A stretch of DNA of 13,665 nt, taken from assembly GCA_036734025.1 (NCBI GenBank), contig DAIMZI010000031.1:1-13665 (forward strand), given 5' to 3'. The DNA is from DAIMZI01 sp036734025. Lineage in GTDB: Bacteria; Pseudomonadota; Alphaproteobacteria; Rhizobiales; Rhodomicrobiaceae. Position 1 is the first letter of the stretch, and the number at the start of each line of letters is the position of its first letter. The notes under the pieces were generated by a model that was not told the DNA's origin, made no database searches, and was given only the letters and a program-made list of their open reading frames with translations. The translations under genes were made by a program, and so were the position numbers. This document shows positions 5,319 through 12,927 of the stretch, piece by piece.

Positions 5319-7241
5319 ATGACCAAGACCCCGCTGCTTGACCAGATCGTCTATCCAGCCGATCTGCGCAAATTCGACGAAAAATCCCTACGTCAGATCG
5401 CCGATGAACTGCGTGCGGAAACCATCGACGCCGTGTCGGTGACGGGGGGGCATCTCGGGGCCGGTCTGGGCGTGGTCGAGTTGACGGTCGCGCTGCATTA
5501 TCTGTTCGACACACCGCGCGACAAGATCATCTGGGACGTCGGGCATCAGTCTTACCCGCACAAGATCCTGACAGGTAGGCGCGATCGCATCCGCACCCTG
5601 CGCCAACCCGGTGGCTTGTCCGGCTTTGCCAAGCGCAGCGAGAGCGAGTATGACGCCTTTGGCGCCGGCCATTCCTCGACCTCGATATCCTCCGGCCTCG
5701 GCATGGCGGTAGCGCGTGATCTGAACGAGGAAGACAATTGCGTGGTCGCGGTGATCGGCGATGGCGCGTTCAGCGCCGGCATGGCCTATGAGGCGATGAA
5801 CAATGCCGGGGCGATGGACAAGCGCCTGATCGTGATCCTGAATGACAATGACATGTCCATCGCACCGCCGGTCGGGGCGATCAGTTCTTATCTGGCGCGC
5901 CTCACCTCGTCGGAAACCTATCTCTATTTACGCGACATCGCCAAGCAACTGGCGCGCAAACTGCCCAAGAGCTGGGAACGCCGCGCCGCGCGGGCCGAAG
6001 AATATACCCGCAATTTCTGGACCGGCGGCACGCTGTTCGAAGAGCTTGGCTTTTTCTATGTCGGCCCCATCGACGGACACAATCTGGACCATCTCGTGCC
6101 GGTGCTGCGCAATGTGCGCGATGCCCAGCACGGGCCCATTCTGGTTCACGTGGTCACCCAGAAGGGCAAGGGCTATGAGCCCGCGGAGAATTCGGCCGAC
6201 AAGTATCACGGCGTCAGCAAGTTCGATGTCGTCACCGGCGCCATGTCGAAAGCCAAGTCCAATGCGCCGAGCTACACCAAGGTGTTTGCCTCCAGCCTGA
6301 TCGACGAGGCCAGCCGCGACGACAAGATCGTCGCCATCAATGCCGCCATGCCCGCGGGCACCGGGCTTGATCTGTTCGCCAAGGCCTATCCCGAGCGCTG
6401 CTTTGATGTCGGCATTGCCGAGCAGCATGCCGTGACCTTCGCCGCAGGGCTGGCCTGCGAGGGCTACAAGCCATTTGCCGCCATTTATTCCACCTTCCTG
6501 CAGCGCGCCTATGACCAGGTGGTGCATGATGTCGCCATCCAGAAATTGCCGGTGCGCTTTGCCATCGACCGGGCCGGCTTTGTCGGTGCGGATGGCGCAA
6601 CCCATGCCGGCAGTTTCGACATCGCCTATCTGGGATGTCTGCCAGGCATCGTGCTGATGGCCGCTGCCGACGAGGTCGAGTTGCAGAACATGGTCGCGAC
6701 CGCGGTCGCCATCGACGATCGCCCCAGCGCGCTGCGCTATCCGCGCGGTGAAGGCGTGGGGCTGGAGATGCCGGCTCATGGCGCCGTGCTGGAGATCGGT
6801 CGCGGGCGCATCATGCGTGAAGGCACCAGCGTGGCGCTGCTGTCCTTCGGTGCGCGGCTTTATGAATGTCTCGAAGCCGCCGAGCGTCTATCGCGCCAGG
6901 GCCTGTCCACGACAGTGGCTGATGCGCGCTTCGCCAAGCCGCTCGATGAAGACCTGATCCGCCGGCTGTCGCGCGAGCATGAAGTTCTGATCACCATCGA
7001 GGAAGGCTCGGTGGGCGGTTTCGGCTCCCAGGTGCTGCATTTTCTGGCGCGCGCGGGGCTGCTCGATGAGGGTCTCAAGATCCGCAACCTCGTGCTGCCT
7101 GACACGTTCGTCGATCATGGCAAGCCCGAGATCATGTATGCCGAAGCCGGGCTCGACGCAGCAGGCATAGTCGCAACGGTGTTTTCCGCACTGGGGCGCA
7201 GGGAGGTCGTGGGCGAAGGCGGCGTCGGCAAGGCGACCTGA
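5319..7241 (+). CDS. dxs: 1-deoxy-D-xylulose-5-phosphate synthase
   Basis: This cytosolic, thiamine-diphosphate-dependent enzyme condenses pyruvate with glyceraldehyde 3-phosphate to DXP, the first step of the MEP isoprenoid pathway and also a feed into thiamine and pyridoxal synthesis. It has 640 residues, the normal length. The visible signatures are GGH with His45, DVGHQSYPHKILTGRRD with His76, GHSSTSIS, the ThDP/Mg motif GDG (147-149) with Asp148 and the paired Asn177 in LNDNDMSI, and the catalytic Glu368 in IAEQHAVTFAAGLA. The C-terminal transketolase domain (EEGSVGGFGSQV) is intact. ATG 5319 (MTKTPLLDQI) is preferred because it matches family starts. ATG 5271 and GTG 5310 are in frame upstream, but no start has a good Shine-Dalgarno. 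The 187-bp gap after xseB contains no gene and no promoter I trust. Confidence 0.97.
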   Translation: MTKTPLLDQIVYPADLRKFDEKSLRQIADELRAETIDAVSVTGGHLGAGLGVVELTVALHYLFDTPRDKIIWDVGHQSYPHKILTGRRDRIRTLRQPGGLSGFAKRSESEYDAFGAGHSSTSISSGLGMAVARDLNEEDNCVVAVIGDGAFSAGMAYEAMNNAGAMDKRLIVILNDNDMSIAPPVGAISSYLARLTSSETYLYLRDIAKQLARKLPKSWERRAARAEEYTRNFWTGGTLFEELGFFYVGPIDGHNLDHLVPVLRNVRDAQHGPILVHVVTQKGKGYEPAENSADKYHGVSKFDVVTGAMSKAKSNAPSYTKVFASSLIDEASRDDKIVAINAAMPAGTGLDLFAKAYPERCFDVGIAEQHAVTFAAGLACEGYKPFAAIYSTFLQRAYDQVVHDVAIQKLPVRFAIDRAGFVGADGATHAGSFDIAYLGCLPGIVLMAAADEVELQNMVATAVAIDDRPSALRYPRGEGVGLEMPAHGAVLEIGRGRIMREGTSVALLSFGARLYECLEAAERLSRQGLSTTVADARFAKPLDEDLIRRLSREHEVLITIEEGSVGGFGSQVLHFLARAGLLDEGLKIRNLVLPDTFVDHGKPEIMYAEAGLDAAGIVATVFSALGRREVVGEGGVGKAT

Positions 7242-7301
7242 TCACCGAAAAATGCCGCATGCGCCTGAACGGTCATGATATCAGCGCGCGATGAAAAACC
7301 G

Positions 7302-8066
7302 ATGCGCCTCGATATTGCGCTCGTCGAACGTGCCCTGGTTCCCACCCGGGCGCGGGCCCGCGATCTTGTGCGCCGCGGCCTTGTACATGTCGAGGGGCGG
7401 ATCGAAACGCGACCCGCACGCCTGGTGCGCGCCGCAGACGATATCGGCGTGTCGCAGCATCACGCTCGTCTCGTTTCGCGCTCCGCCGCCAAGCTGGAAC
7501 ATGCGCTCGCCACATTCCGATTTGATGCGAGCCGCCGCGTAGCGCTCGATGCCGGCGCATCGACGGGCGGGTTCACCCAGACCCTGCTGGCAGCGGGCGC
7601 AACCAAGGTATACGCGGTCGATATCGGTCATGGACAGCTGGATGCAAGCCTCGCTGGCGACAAGCGCATCGTCAACCTGGAGCGGCGCGATGTGCGCAGC
7701 CTGACACCGTCGGATTTCCGCGAGCCGCTTGGCGCGATCACCGTCGATCTGAGTTTCATATCGCTCAGGCACGTCCTGCCGGCGCTCATGGCGCTGGCGG
7801 CGCCGGGCGCATGGCTCATCGCGCTGATCAAGCCGCAATTCGAGGTGGGACCACGTGGCCTCGGCAAAGGCGGCGTGGTGCGCGATGCCGCCGAACGCGA
7901 GCGCGCCCTCGCTCAGGTGAGCGCCGCGGCAAAGCGGCCGGGATGGCGCTTTCACGACGCCCTGCCCTCGCCTTTGCCCGGCAAGGATGGCAATCTGGAA
8001 TATCTGCTCGGCGCCGAATTTTCGGAAGACGCCGGGATCGCGGGCGCGCCGCGAGAACAGGCTTGA
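7302..8066 (+). CDS. tlyA: TlyA-family rRNA (cytidine-2'-O)-methyltransferase
   Basis: The product is 254 residues: an N-terminal S4 RNA-binding domain (about 1-60, MRLDIALVERALVPTRARARDLVRRG) joined to an FtsJ-like Rossmann methyltransferase. The SAM motif DAGASTGG is at 83-90, and the 2'-O-methyltransferase tetrad is present as Lys64 (SAAKLEHAL), Asp149 (TVDLSFISL), Lys177 (LIKPQFE) and Glu233 (GNLEYLL). TlyA methylates cytidines in 16S and/or 23S rRNA, and loss in mycobacteria gives capreomycin resistance. Which rRNA it modifies here cannot be read from sequence. The start is placed at ATG 7302 on similarity; ATG 7275 in frame would add nine residues, and neither has a clear Shine-Dalgarno. 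It lies 60 bp after dxs and is probably co-transcribed. Some family members are annotated as hemolysins, a historical label. Confidence 0.93.
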   Translation: MRLDIALVERALVPTRARARDLVRRGLVHVEGRIETRPARLVRAADDIGVSQHHARLVSRSAAKLEHALATFRFDASRRVALDAGASTGGFTQTLLAAGATKVYAVDIGHGQLDASLAGDKRIVNLERRDVRSLTPSDFREPLGAITVDLSFISLRHVLPALMALAAPGAWLIALIKPQFEVGPRGLGKGGVVRDAAERERALAQVSAAAKRPGWRFHDALPSPLPGKDGNLEYLLGAEFSEDAGIAGAPREQA

Positions 8067-8092
8067 CCAATTCGCCACACTGTTGCCATAGT
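8063..8092 (+). promoter_or_regulatory. Candidate promoter of the ABC transporter gene, overlapping the tlyA stop
   Basis: TTGACC (8063-8068), an 18-bp spacer and CATAGT (8087-8092) match the consensus at 5 of 6 and 4 of 6 positions. Just downstream, TACTG (8092-8096) and CAGTA (8108-8112) form an inverted repeat around the expected start site. The leader to the start codon would be about 180 nt. Confidence 0.45.
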
Positions 8093-8166
8093 ACTGACCG
8101 ACGACGACAGTATTAGAAGATGGTTCGTCTGTCTTCGCAATCCGCAATCAATAAAGGGTAGACCCC

Positions 8167-8202
8167 ATGGCAGTGACCGCGCCGATTTTCGCGCACGGTT
8201 GA
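8167..8202 (+). CDS. Possible 11-residue leader ORF ahead of the ABC transporter
   Basis: ATG 8167 opens an 11-codon frame, MAVTAPIFAHG, ending at TGA 8200-8202, which is exactly the end of the left arm of the inverted repeat at 8194-8240. AAAGGG (8153-8158) lies about 8 nt upstream as a weak ribosome site. The composition gives no amino-acid run of the kind seen in classic attenuators. The exact coincidence of the stop with the hairpin arm is the only reason to list it. It may be chance. Confidence 0.2.
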   Translation: MAVTAPIFAHG

Positions 8203-8240
8203 CCTGAGTTGCGTTTTACGCGCCGCTTCGCTCAACCGTG
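8194..8240 (+). promoter_or_regulatory. Long inverted repeat in the ABC transporter leader
   Basis: CACGGTTGA (8194-8202) and TCAACCGTG (8232-8240) form a perfect 9-bp inverted repeat with a 29-nt spacer. The spacer itself contains GCG-TTTTA-CGC, a small inner hairpin. It lies 37 bp before the ATG. There is no T-run after the right arm, so it could be an mRNA structural element or a dimeric regulator site rather than a terminator. Confidence 0.5.
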
Positions 8241-8277
8241 TCACCCACATCAAAGACAAGACACATGAGAGCGAACC

Positions 8278-10125
8278 ATGATGCGCTGGATAGAACGCCG
8301 AATATCGCCTTTCAAGAATTCTGAAGTCACCCGGCCGCCGCAACGGCTCGTGCCCTTCTTCTGGTTTTTTTCCAGGCAGATCTGGGGCACGCTGCTGGCT
8401 GTTATCGTGCTGGGCTTCTTTGCCGCCGTGGTCGAGGTTGCCCTGTTCACGTTCGTCGGGCAAATCGTTGACCTTGCGCGCTCATCCGAAACGCCGCAGA
8501 GCTTCTTCATGGAGCACGGCAGGGTTCTGCTGCTGATGGCTGCTGTCGCCGTTCTGGTGCGCCCGGTCACGTTCATGACCCACATGATGATCATCAACCA
8601 GTCGGTGATCCCGTCATTCACGAACATGATCCGCTGGCAGAACCATCGCTACGTGCTGCGCCAGAGTGTGTCGTTCTTCCATGATGATTTCGCCGGGCGC
8701 ATCGCCAACAGGGTCATGCAGACCGGACCGGCATTGCGCCAGGCTATCGTGGACGCGACCGACGCGTTGTGGTTCGTCACGGTCTATGCGGTGTCGACGC
8801 TAGCCGTGCTGATCACCATCGACACGCGGATGATGATACCGCTGCTGATCTGGCTGACGGCGTATGGCTTCATGCTCGTCTACTTCGTTCCGCGGGTGAA
8901 AACGCGCTCGACGATCATGTCGGAGGCGCGCTCGACCCTTATGGGCCGCGTGGTGGACAGCTACACCAACATGATGACGGTCAAATTGTTCTCGCGCGCC
9001 GACCGCGAGGATGAATATGTCAAGGAGATCATGACGGAGCACACCGAGAGGTTCCGCGATCAGATGCGGCTGCTGACGATCATGGAAGGCGTGCTGTGGA
9101 CCCTGAACGGACTGATGATCGCCTCCACGATCGGTCTTGCGCTATGGCTCTGGAGCAATGATCAGGTCAGCCTAGGCGCGATCGCGGTTGCCGCCGGGCT
9201 CGTCATCCAGATCAACAACATGTCCGGCTGGACCATGAGCGTCGTAACCGGCGTGTTCGAGAATATCGGCGTGGTGCAGGAAGGCATCCAGTCGATCTCC
9301 CATCCCATTACCGTAACCGACAAGCCCGGCGCCAAACCGCTCAAGGTGAGCCGCGGCGAAATCCGTTATGAGAATGTGACCTTCCACTATGGTCAGGCGG
9401 GCGGCGGTCTGCTCGAAAACATGAACCTGACCATCAAGGCCGGCGAGAAGGTCGGGCTGGTCGGCCGCTCGGGCGCCGGCAAGTCGACACTCGTCAACCT
9501 GCTGCTGCGCTTTCATGATCTGGAAGGCGGGCGCATCCTGATAGACGGGCAGGACATAGCCGAGGTGTCGCAGGAAAGCCTGCGCGAGCAGATAGCCATG
9601 GTGACGCAGGACACGTCATTGTTGCACCGCTCCGTCATCGACAATATCCGCTATGGCCGCCCAGGAGCGGACGAAGCTTCCGTGATCACCGCGGCCAAGA
9701 AGGTGCACGCGCATGACTTCATCATCGGCCAGCGCGACTGGAAGGGCCGCACGGGATATGACGCCCATGCCGGAGAGCGCGGGGTGAAACTGTCGGGCGG
9801 CCAGCGCCAGCGCATCGCGATCGCGCGCGTCCTGCTCAAGGACGCGCCGATCCTGATACTCGATGAGGCGACATCGGCACTGGACAGCGAGGTGGAGGCG
9901 GCGATCCAGGAGCAGCTCAACAATCTGATGGTCGACAAGACGGTTATCGCGATCGCCCACCGGCTCTCGACCATCGCCATGATGGACCGGCTCGTCATCA
10001 TGGATCGCGGCCGGATCATCGAGGAAGGCTCCCATGAAGAGTTGATCCGGCGCGGCGGACTTTATGCACAGTTGTGGTCGCGCCAGTCGGGCGGCTTCCT
10101 CCTGGATGAACAGGTCACAGTCTGA
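8278..10125 (+). CDS. ABC exporter, fused membrane and ATPase domains (type IV, MsbA/multidrug-like)
   Basis: The product is 615 residues. The N-terminal transmembrane domain (about 1-330) has six likely helices, around 35-60, 80-100, 160-182, 185-205, 270-292 and 298-320. The C-terminal nucleotide-binding domain has Walker A GRSGAGKST (396-404), a Q-loop in VTQDTSLL, the signature LSGGQ (505-509), Walker B ILILDEA (525-531, Glu530 catalytic) and the switch His561 in AHRLST. One gene encodes one half-transporter, so a homodimer is expected. The order TMD-NBD and the layout fit exporters of lipids, drugs or peptides, but the substrate cannot be read. No peptidase domain or partner half-transporter is nearby. 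ATG 8278 has TGAGAG at 6-nt spacing; ATG 8281 follows at once. A secreted GH3-like protein gene lies downstream on the same strand. Confidence 0.95.
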   Translation: MMRWIERRISPFKNSEVTRPPQRLVPFFWFFSRQIWGTLLAVIVLGFFAAVVEVALFTFVGQIVDLARSSETPQSFFMEHGRVLLLMAAVAVLVRPVTFMTHMMIINQSVIPSFTNMIRWQNHRYVLRQSVSFFHDDFAGRIANRVMQTGPALRQAIVDATDALWFVTVYAVSTLAVLITIDTRMMIPLLIWLTAYGFMLVYFVPRVKTRSTIMSEARSTLMGRVVDSYTNMMTVKLFSRADREDEYVKEIMTEHTERFRDQMRLLTIMEGVLWTLNGLMIASTIGLALWLWSNDQVSLGAIAVAAGLVIQINNMSGWTMSVVTGVFENIGVVQEGIQSISHPITVTDKPGAKPLKVSRGEIRYENVTFHYGQAGGGLLENMNLTIKAGEKVGLVGRSGAGKSTLVNLLLRFHDLEGGRILIDGQDIAEVSQESLREQIAMVTQDTSLLHRSVIDNIRYGRPGADEASVITAAKKVHAHDFIIGQRDWKGRTGYDAHAGERGVKLSGGQRQRIAIARVLLKDAPILILDEATSALDSEVEAAIQEQLNNLMVDKTVIAIAHRLSTIAMMDRLVIMDRGRIIEEGSHEELIRRGGLYAQLWSRQSGGFLLDEQVTV

Positions 10126-10223
10126 TCGCTTTGTCGTGCGCAACCTCTGATTTGTAGATCTTCGCCCATCCTTCCCCTTAGCTGAAACGCAGTAAGGTGC
10201 AAGGTTGGGGGGTTCTTCGCGAA

Positions 10224-11477
10224 ATGTTGTGTATGTGCACGGGTAGCGCTCAAAATGTGGCGCGGATTGGCGCGATCTTGATGTTCGCCGCTGTCCTGGG
10301 AATGAGCCCGGCTGGCGCCCAGAATTCAGACGCGGCCCCCGCGGCCAAGTCGGTCGAGGATCAATGGCGCTCGGCTCCCACGCTGCATCAGGGCTGGCCA
10401 CATGCTTCCGAGCAGACCTGCCGGGAATATGGCATCGCTTACAACTATTCCGAATGTGCCGTGTACCAGCGCAAGGGCGCGCAGCCACAAGCCGCCAATC
10501 CGCCCGCAGACAAACGGTCTGCCGAACACGGCGCCGGCATTCAGAAGGTCGCGGTCCCCGAGAGGCGCGGCACGCCTCCCGTCATGGTCGCACCGGCGCA
10601 GCCGGCTTTGCAGGCCGCAGTTCCGCAAATCACGCCGATACCGGCGTCGGCGCCCATGATCCTGGTGGAATTCACCGGACAGCAACGCGATGATGAAGGT
10701 GTGCGCGACGTCAAGGCCCTGATCTCCAGCGGCCTGATCAGCGGTGTGGTCATTCGTCCCGAAAATGTGGTCAGCAGCCGTCAGCTTGCCGAATTGATCC
10801 TTTTCTTGAGCAGCGATCAGCCGAGCTTCGAGCCGCTCTTTGCGGTGCGCCAAATCGTGCGCGGAGCGGACGTGGTGGTGCTCCCGATCGGCTTTCCGGC
10901 TTATCCCGACGCCAGAATTGTCGGGGCGGACAATGACCCGGAGCGTGCCTATGAGGCCTATGCCGATATTGCGCGCTACTGGGCCGATGCAGGCATTGGT
11001 ATGGTGATCCCCGCGCCCGGGCAGATCAGTGGGGTAGATTTCGGCATCGACCCGCGTCACATCGCGGCTTTTCTCAAGTCAAAACTTCTGGCCCACCGCG
11101 ATTCAGGCGTCGCGTTCATAGCCCCGATGGAATTGCCCCAGACCGCCTATGCGGAGGCGTTGGCGAGGCTGCGCGGGCGCGCCGAACTTCCCGCCGTCAT
11201 TACTTCTGCCTTGCCTGAACAGGTTCAGGATGTGCCGCGCAGGGTGTTTCTCGATCTGTCGGAACGCGCGCAAATCGACATGGCGAGCCTCGGCGCATTG
11301 CATGATCAGGCCGACATCGTCATCCTCGGTGCGGACATGGTCCCTGGCCTCGCGCCAGCCGGCCATGCGCCGGCGGATCTCGAAAAGCGTCGCCGACAGA
11401 TCCTCACCTTGCGAAATGATCTTGGCATCGCGCTACCGTCCGTGACGAGCGGATTGATAATCAGAAACCTGAATTGA
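10224..11477 (+). CDS. Secreted protein with a degenerate glycoside hydrolase family 3-like domain
   Basis: The product is about 417 residues. A signal peptide (hydrophobic core ARIGAILMFAAVLGMSP, likely cut after AGA near residue 32) is followed by a small segment with two cysteines (66 and 78), a Pro/Ala-rich linker (about 85-142), and a domain from 144 on that follows the NagZ/GH3 N-terminal barrel segment by segment: MILVEFTGQQRDDEGV, SGLISGVVIRPENV, PSFEPLFAV, GFPAYPDAR, DNDPERAYEAYADIAR, ADAGIGMVIPAPGQI, FGIDP, AHRDSGV. The GH3 active-site elements are missing: D-x-E-G-G-x-V is replaced by R-Q-I-V-R-G-A, and the K-H-F-P-G-H-G loop and the nucleophile segment are not found. It is therefore probably a non-catalytic carbohydrate- or peptidoglycan-binding derivative, or a misaligned fold; this is inference. 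The start is uncertain: GTG 10197, ATG 10224, ATG 10233 and GTG 10257 share the frame, and none has a good Shine-Dalgarno. Confidence 0.65.
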   Translation: MLCMCTGSAQNVARIGAILMFAAVLGMSPAGAQNSDAAPAAKSVEDQWRSAPTLHQGWPHASEQTCREYGIAYNYSECAVYQRKGAQPQAANPPADKRSAEHGAGIQKVAVPERRGTPPVMVAPAQPALQAAVPQITPIPASAPMILVEFTGQQRDDEGVRDVKALISSGLISGVVIRPENVVSSRQLAELILFLSSDQPSFEPLFAVRQIVRGADVVVLPIGFPAYPDARIVGADNDPERAYEAYADIARYWADAGIGMVIPAPGQISGVDFGIDPRHIAAFLKSKLLAHRDSGVAFIAPMELPQTAYAEALARLRGRAELPAVITSALPEQVQDVPRRVFLDLSERAQIDMASLGALHDQADIVILGADMVPGLAPAGHAPADLEKRRRQILTLRNDLGIALPSVTSGLIIRNLN

Positions 11478-11483
11478 GGCGTG

Positions 11484-11711
11484 TCAGGCGCTGGATTTCG
11501 GCTCAACGGCGTGACGCGGGCGCATCCACCAGATTATGAGCGCGCACACCACGAACCAAACCGCCGAAACCAGAAAATAGAACACCAGCTGAACGGCGGT
11601 GGAGGTGTCCTGCAACCGGACAATGGCGACTGATACTATGATCCAGAAATACAGGATCGAGAAGAACACCATCGCCATGATGCCGATGAATTTGCGCCAC
11701 TTGTCTGACAT
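11484..11711 (-). CDS. DUF2842 family small membrane protein
   Basis: The product is 75 residues from ATG 11711 (MSDKWRKFIG) with two hydrophobic helices, about 9-31 and 41-63, linked by the polar turn RLQDTSTAVQL and ending in a basic tail MRPRHAVEPKSSA. The pattern (basic RK-x-IG start, first helix, R-L-x-D turn, QL-x-FY, W-x2-P/V then a final helix and R) resembles the DUF2842 proteins that in alphaproteobacteria often sit next to ctaA. Their function is unknown, though the neighbour suggests a link to respiratory-chain assembly. The frame is open upstream to 11873, but that part is arginine-rich and not protein-like. No clear Shine-Dalgarno precedes 11711. It ends 6 bp from the convergent GH3-like gene. 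Confidence 0.75.
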   Translation of the reverse strand: MSDKWRKFIGIMAMVFFSILYFWIIVSVAIVRLQDTSTAVQLVFYFLVSAVWFVVCALIIWWMRPRHAVEPKSSA

Positions 11712-11822
11712 GGCGCGCAGCATAAGCGAGGCCGGCGCTCTCTGCCACTGAAATTTTCGGCGCCACCGGCCCATGCGTGAGGGCGCGACGATTGCGACAC
11801 ACATGTAGCGTTGCGCCGGCAT

Positions 11823-11853
11823 TTGCCGCGGCTTATGTCTAGTCAAATATAGC
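11823..11853 (+). promoter_or_regulatory. Weak promoter candidate before ctaA
   Basis: TTGCCG (11823-11828) and the A/T-rich CAAATATAGC (11844-11853) are the only promoter-like pair in the 160-bp divergent gap with DUF2842. TATAGC at 11848 gives a 19-bp spacer and AATATA at 11846 a 17-bp spacer, each matching the -10 consensus poorly. A start site here would give a very short leader of about 15-20 nt. Confidence 0.25.
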
Positions 11854-11871
11854 CGAGCGCCGAGCAACACC

Positions 11872-12927
11872 ATGACAGCAACCGCTTATTTTCCTCCCGA
11901 TGCGCCTGCGCGCAGCATGCCGATGGCAGTGCGGATCTGGCTCGCCAGCGTGGCCGTCCTGATCTTCATCATGGTTATCGTGGGCGGCGCCACGCGGCTG
12001 ACCGGTTCGGGCCTGTCGATCACCGAGTGGCAGCCTATCCTCGGCGCGATCCCGCCTTTGTCCGCAGCGGACTGGCAGGCCGCCTTCGACAAATACCGGC
12101 AAATACCGCAGTACCAGCTCATCAACCGTGGCATGAGCCTGGAGGAATTCCAGTTCATCTACTGGTGGGAATGGGGCCACCGCTTCCTCGGGCGCGTCAT
12201 CGGGGTGGCTTTCGCGGTCCCGCTCGTGGTGTTTGCCGCGCTTGGCATGATCTCGCGCCAGCTGATGCCGCGCCTGCTGCTGCTGCTGCTGCTCGGCGGG
12301 CTTCAGGGCTTCATGGGCTGGTATATGGTGCAGAGCGGTCTGGCCGACCGGGTCTCGGTCAGCCAATACCGGCTGGCGGCGCATCTGGGGCTTGCTGCGG
12401 TCATCTATGTCGGCATCATCTGGGTGATGCTTGGTGTCGGACGCCAGCGCGCTGTTAACCTGGGCTGGCAGAACATATCCGCTTGCGTGCTGATGGCGCT
12501 GATTTTCATGCAGATCATCGCTGGGGCATTCGTCGCCGGCCTGAAGGCCGGTTTCACCTACAATACCTGGCCGCTGATGGACGGTCAGATCGTGCCGGCC
12601 GGCCTGCTGGCCATGTCGCCGTGGTGGCTCAACCTGTTCGAGAACATTGCCACGGTTCAGTTCACCCATCGAGTCACGGCCTATGCCCTCGTCGTCTATG
12701 CGCTGCTTCATGCAGCAGCGGCATGGCGGGCCGGCTCGCCCGCCGCCAACAGCGCCCTGCTGATCGCGGCTGCGGTCTTCGTTCAGGCCGCCATCGGCGT
12801 GTGGACGCTGCTATGGGTCGTGCCGTTGGAACTCGGGCTTATCCATCAGGCCGGCGCGTTCATATTGCTTGCGCTTGGTGTGTTTCACCTGCACGCGCTG
12901 TCAGCGCCTGAGCCAGATCGCCGATAA
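11872..12927 (+). CDS. ctaA: Heme A synthase (Cox15/CtaA)
   Basis: This inner-membrane enzyme oxidises the C8 methyl of heme O to a formyl group, giving heme A for aa3-type cytochrome c oxidase. The 351-residue product has eight hydrophobic helices and the four conserved histidines for the two heme sites: His103 (WWEWGHRFLGR), His171 (AAHLGLA), His266 (QFTHRVTAY) and His325 (LIHQAGA). The family motif GGATRLTGSGLS (38-49) and NTWPLMDG are present. No cysteine pair is seen in the first outer loop, as expected for the alphaproteobacterial/mitochondrial type rather than the Bacillus type. ATG 11872 is preferred, with a poor Shine-Dalgarno. It is divergent from DUF2842 (160 bp between starts). 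The 3' end overlaps metY by 68 bp on the other strand, and the last helix is encoded inside or next to this overlap. A (CTG)6 run (12274-12291) encodes part of a leucine stretch. Confidence 0.96.
   Translation: MTATAYFPPDAPARSMPMAVRIWLASVAVLIFIMVIVGGATRLTGSGLSITEWQPILGAIPPLSAADWQAAFDKYRQIPQYQLINRGMSLEEFQFIYWWEWGHRFLGRVIGVAFAVPLVVFAALGMISRQLMPRLLLLLLLGGLQGFMGWYMVQSGLADRVSVSQYRLAAHLGLAAVIYVGIIWVMLGVGRQRAVNLGWQNISACVLMALIFMQIIAGAFVAGLKAGFTYNTWPLMDGQIVPAGLLAMSPWWLNLFENIATVQFTHRVTAYALVVYALLHAAAAWRAGSPAANSALLIAAAVFVQAAIGVWTLLWVVPLELGLIHQAGAFILLALGVFHLHALSAPEPDRR

Noticed and set aside
5928..6779. Minus-strand open frame of 283 codons within dxs
   Set aside because: It lies fully antisense to dxs, whose motifs are intact along this whole stretch. 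It has no ribosome site and no family resemblance.
7281..8147. Minus-strand open frame of 288 codons across tlyA
   Set aside because: It is antisense to the intact tlyA gene and its composition is that of a reverse-strand shadow.
9616..10488. Minus-strand open frame of 290 codons spanning the end of the ABC transporter and the start of the next gene
   Set aside because: The frame covers the transporter ATPase motifs in antisense. The translation is Arg/His/Asp-rich and without any domain.
11839..12711. Minus-strand frame with a poly-glutamine run inside ctaA
   Set aside because: The glutamine run is simply the complement of the CTG leucine codons of ctaA.
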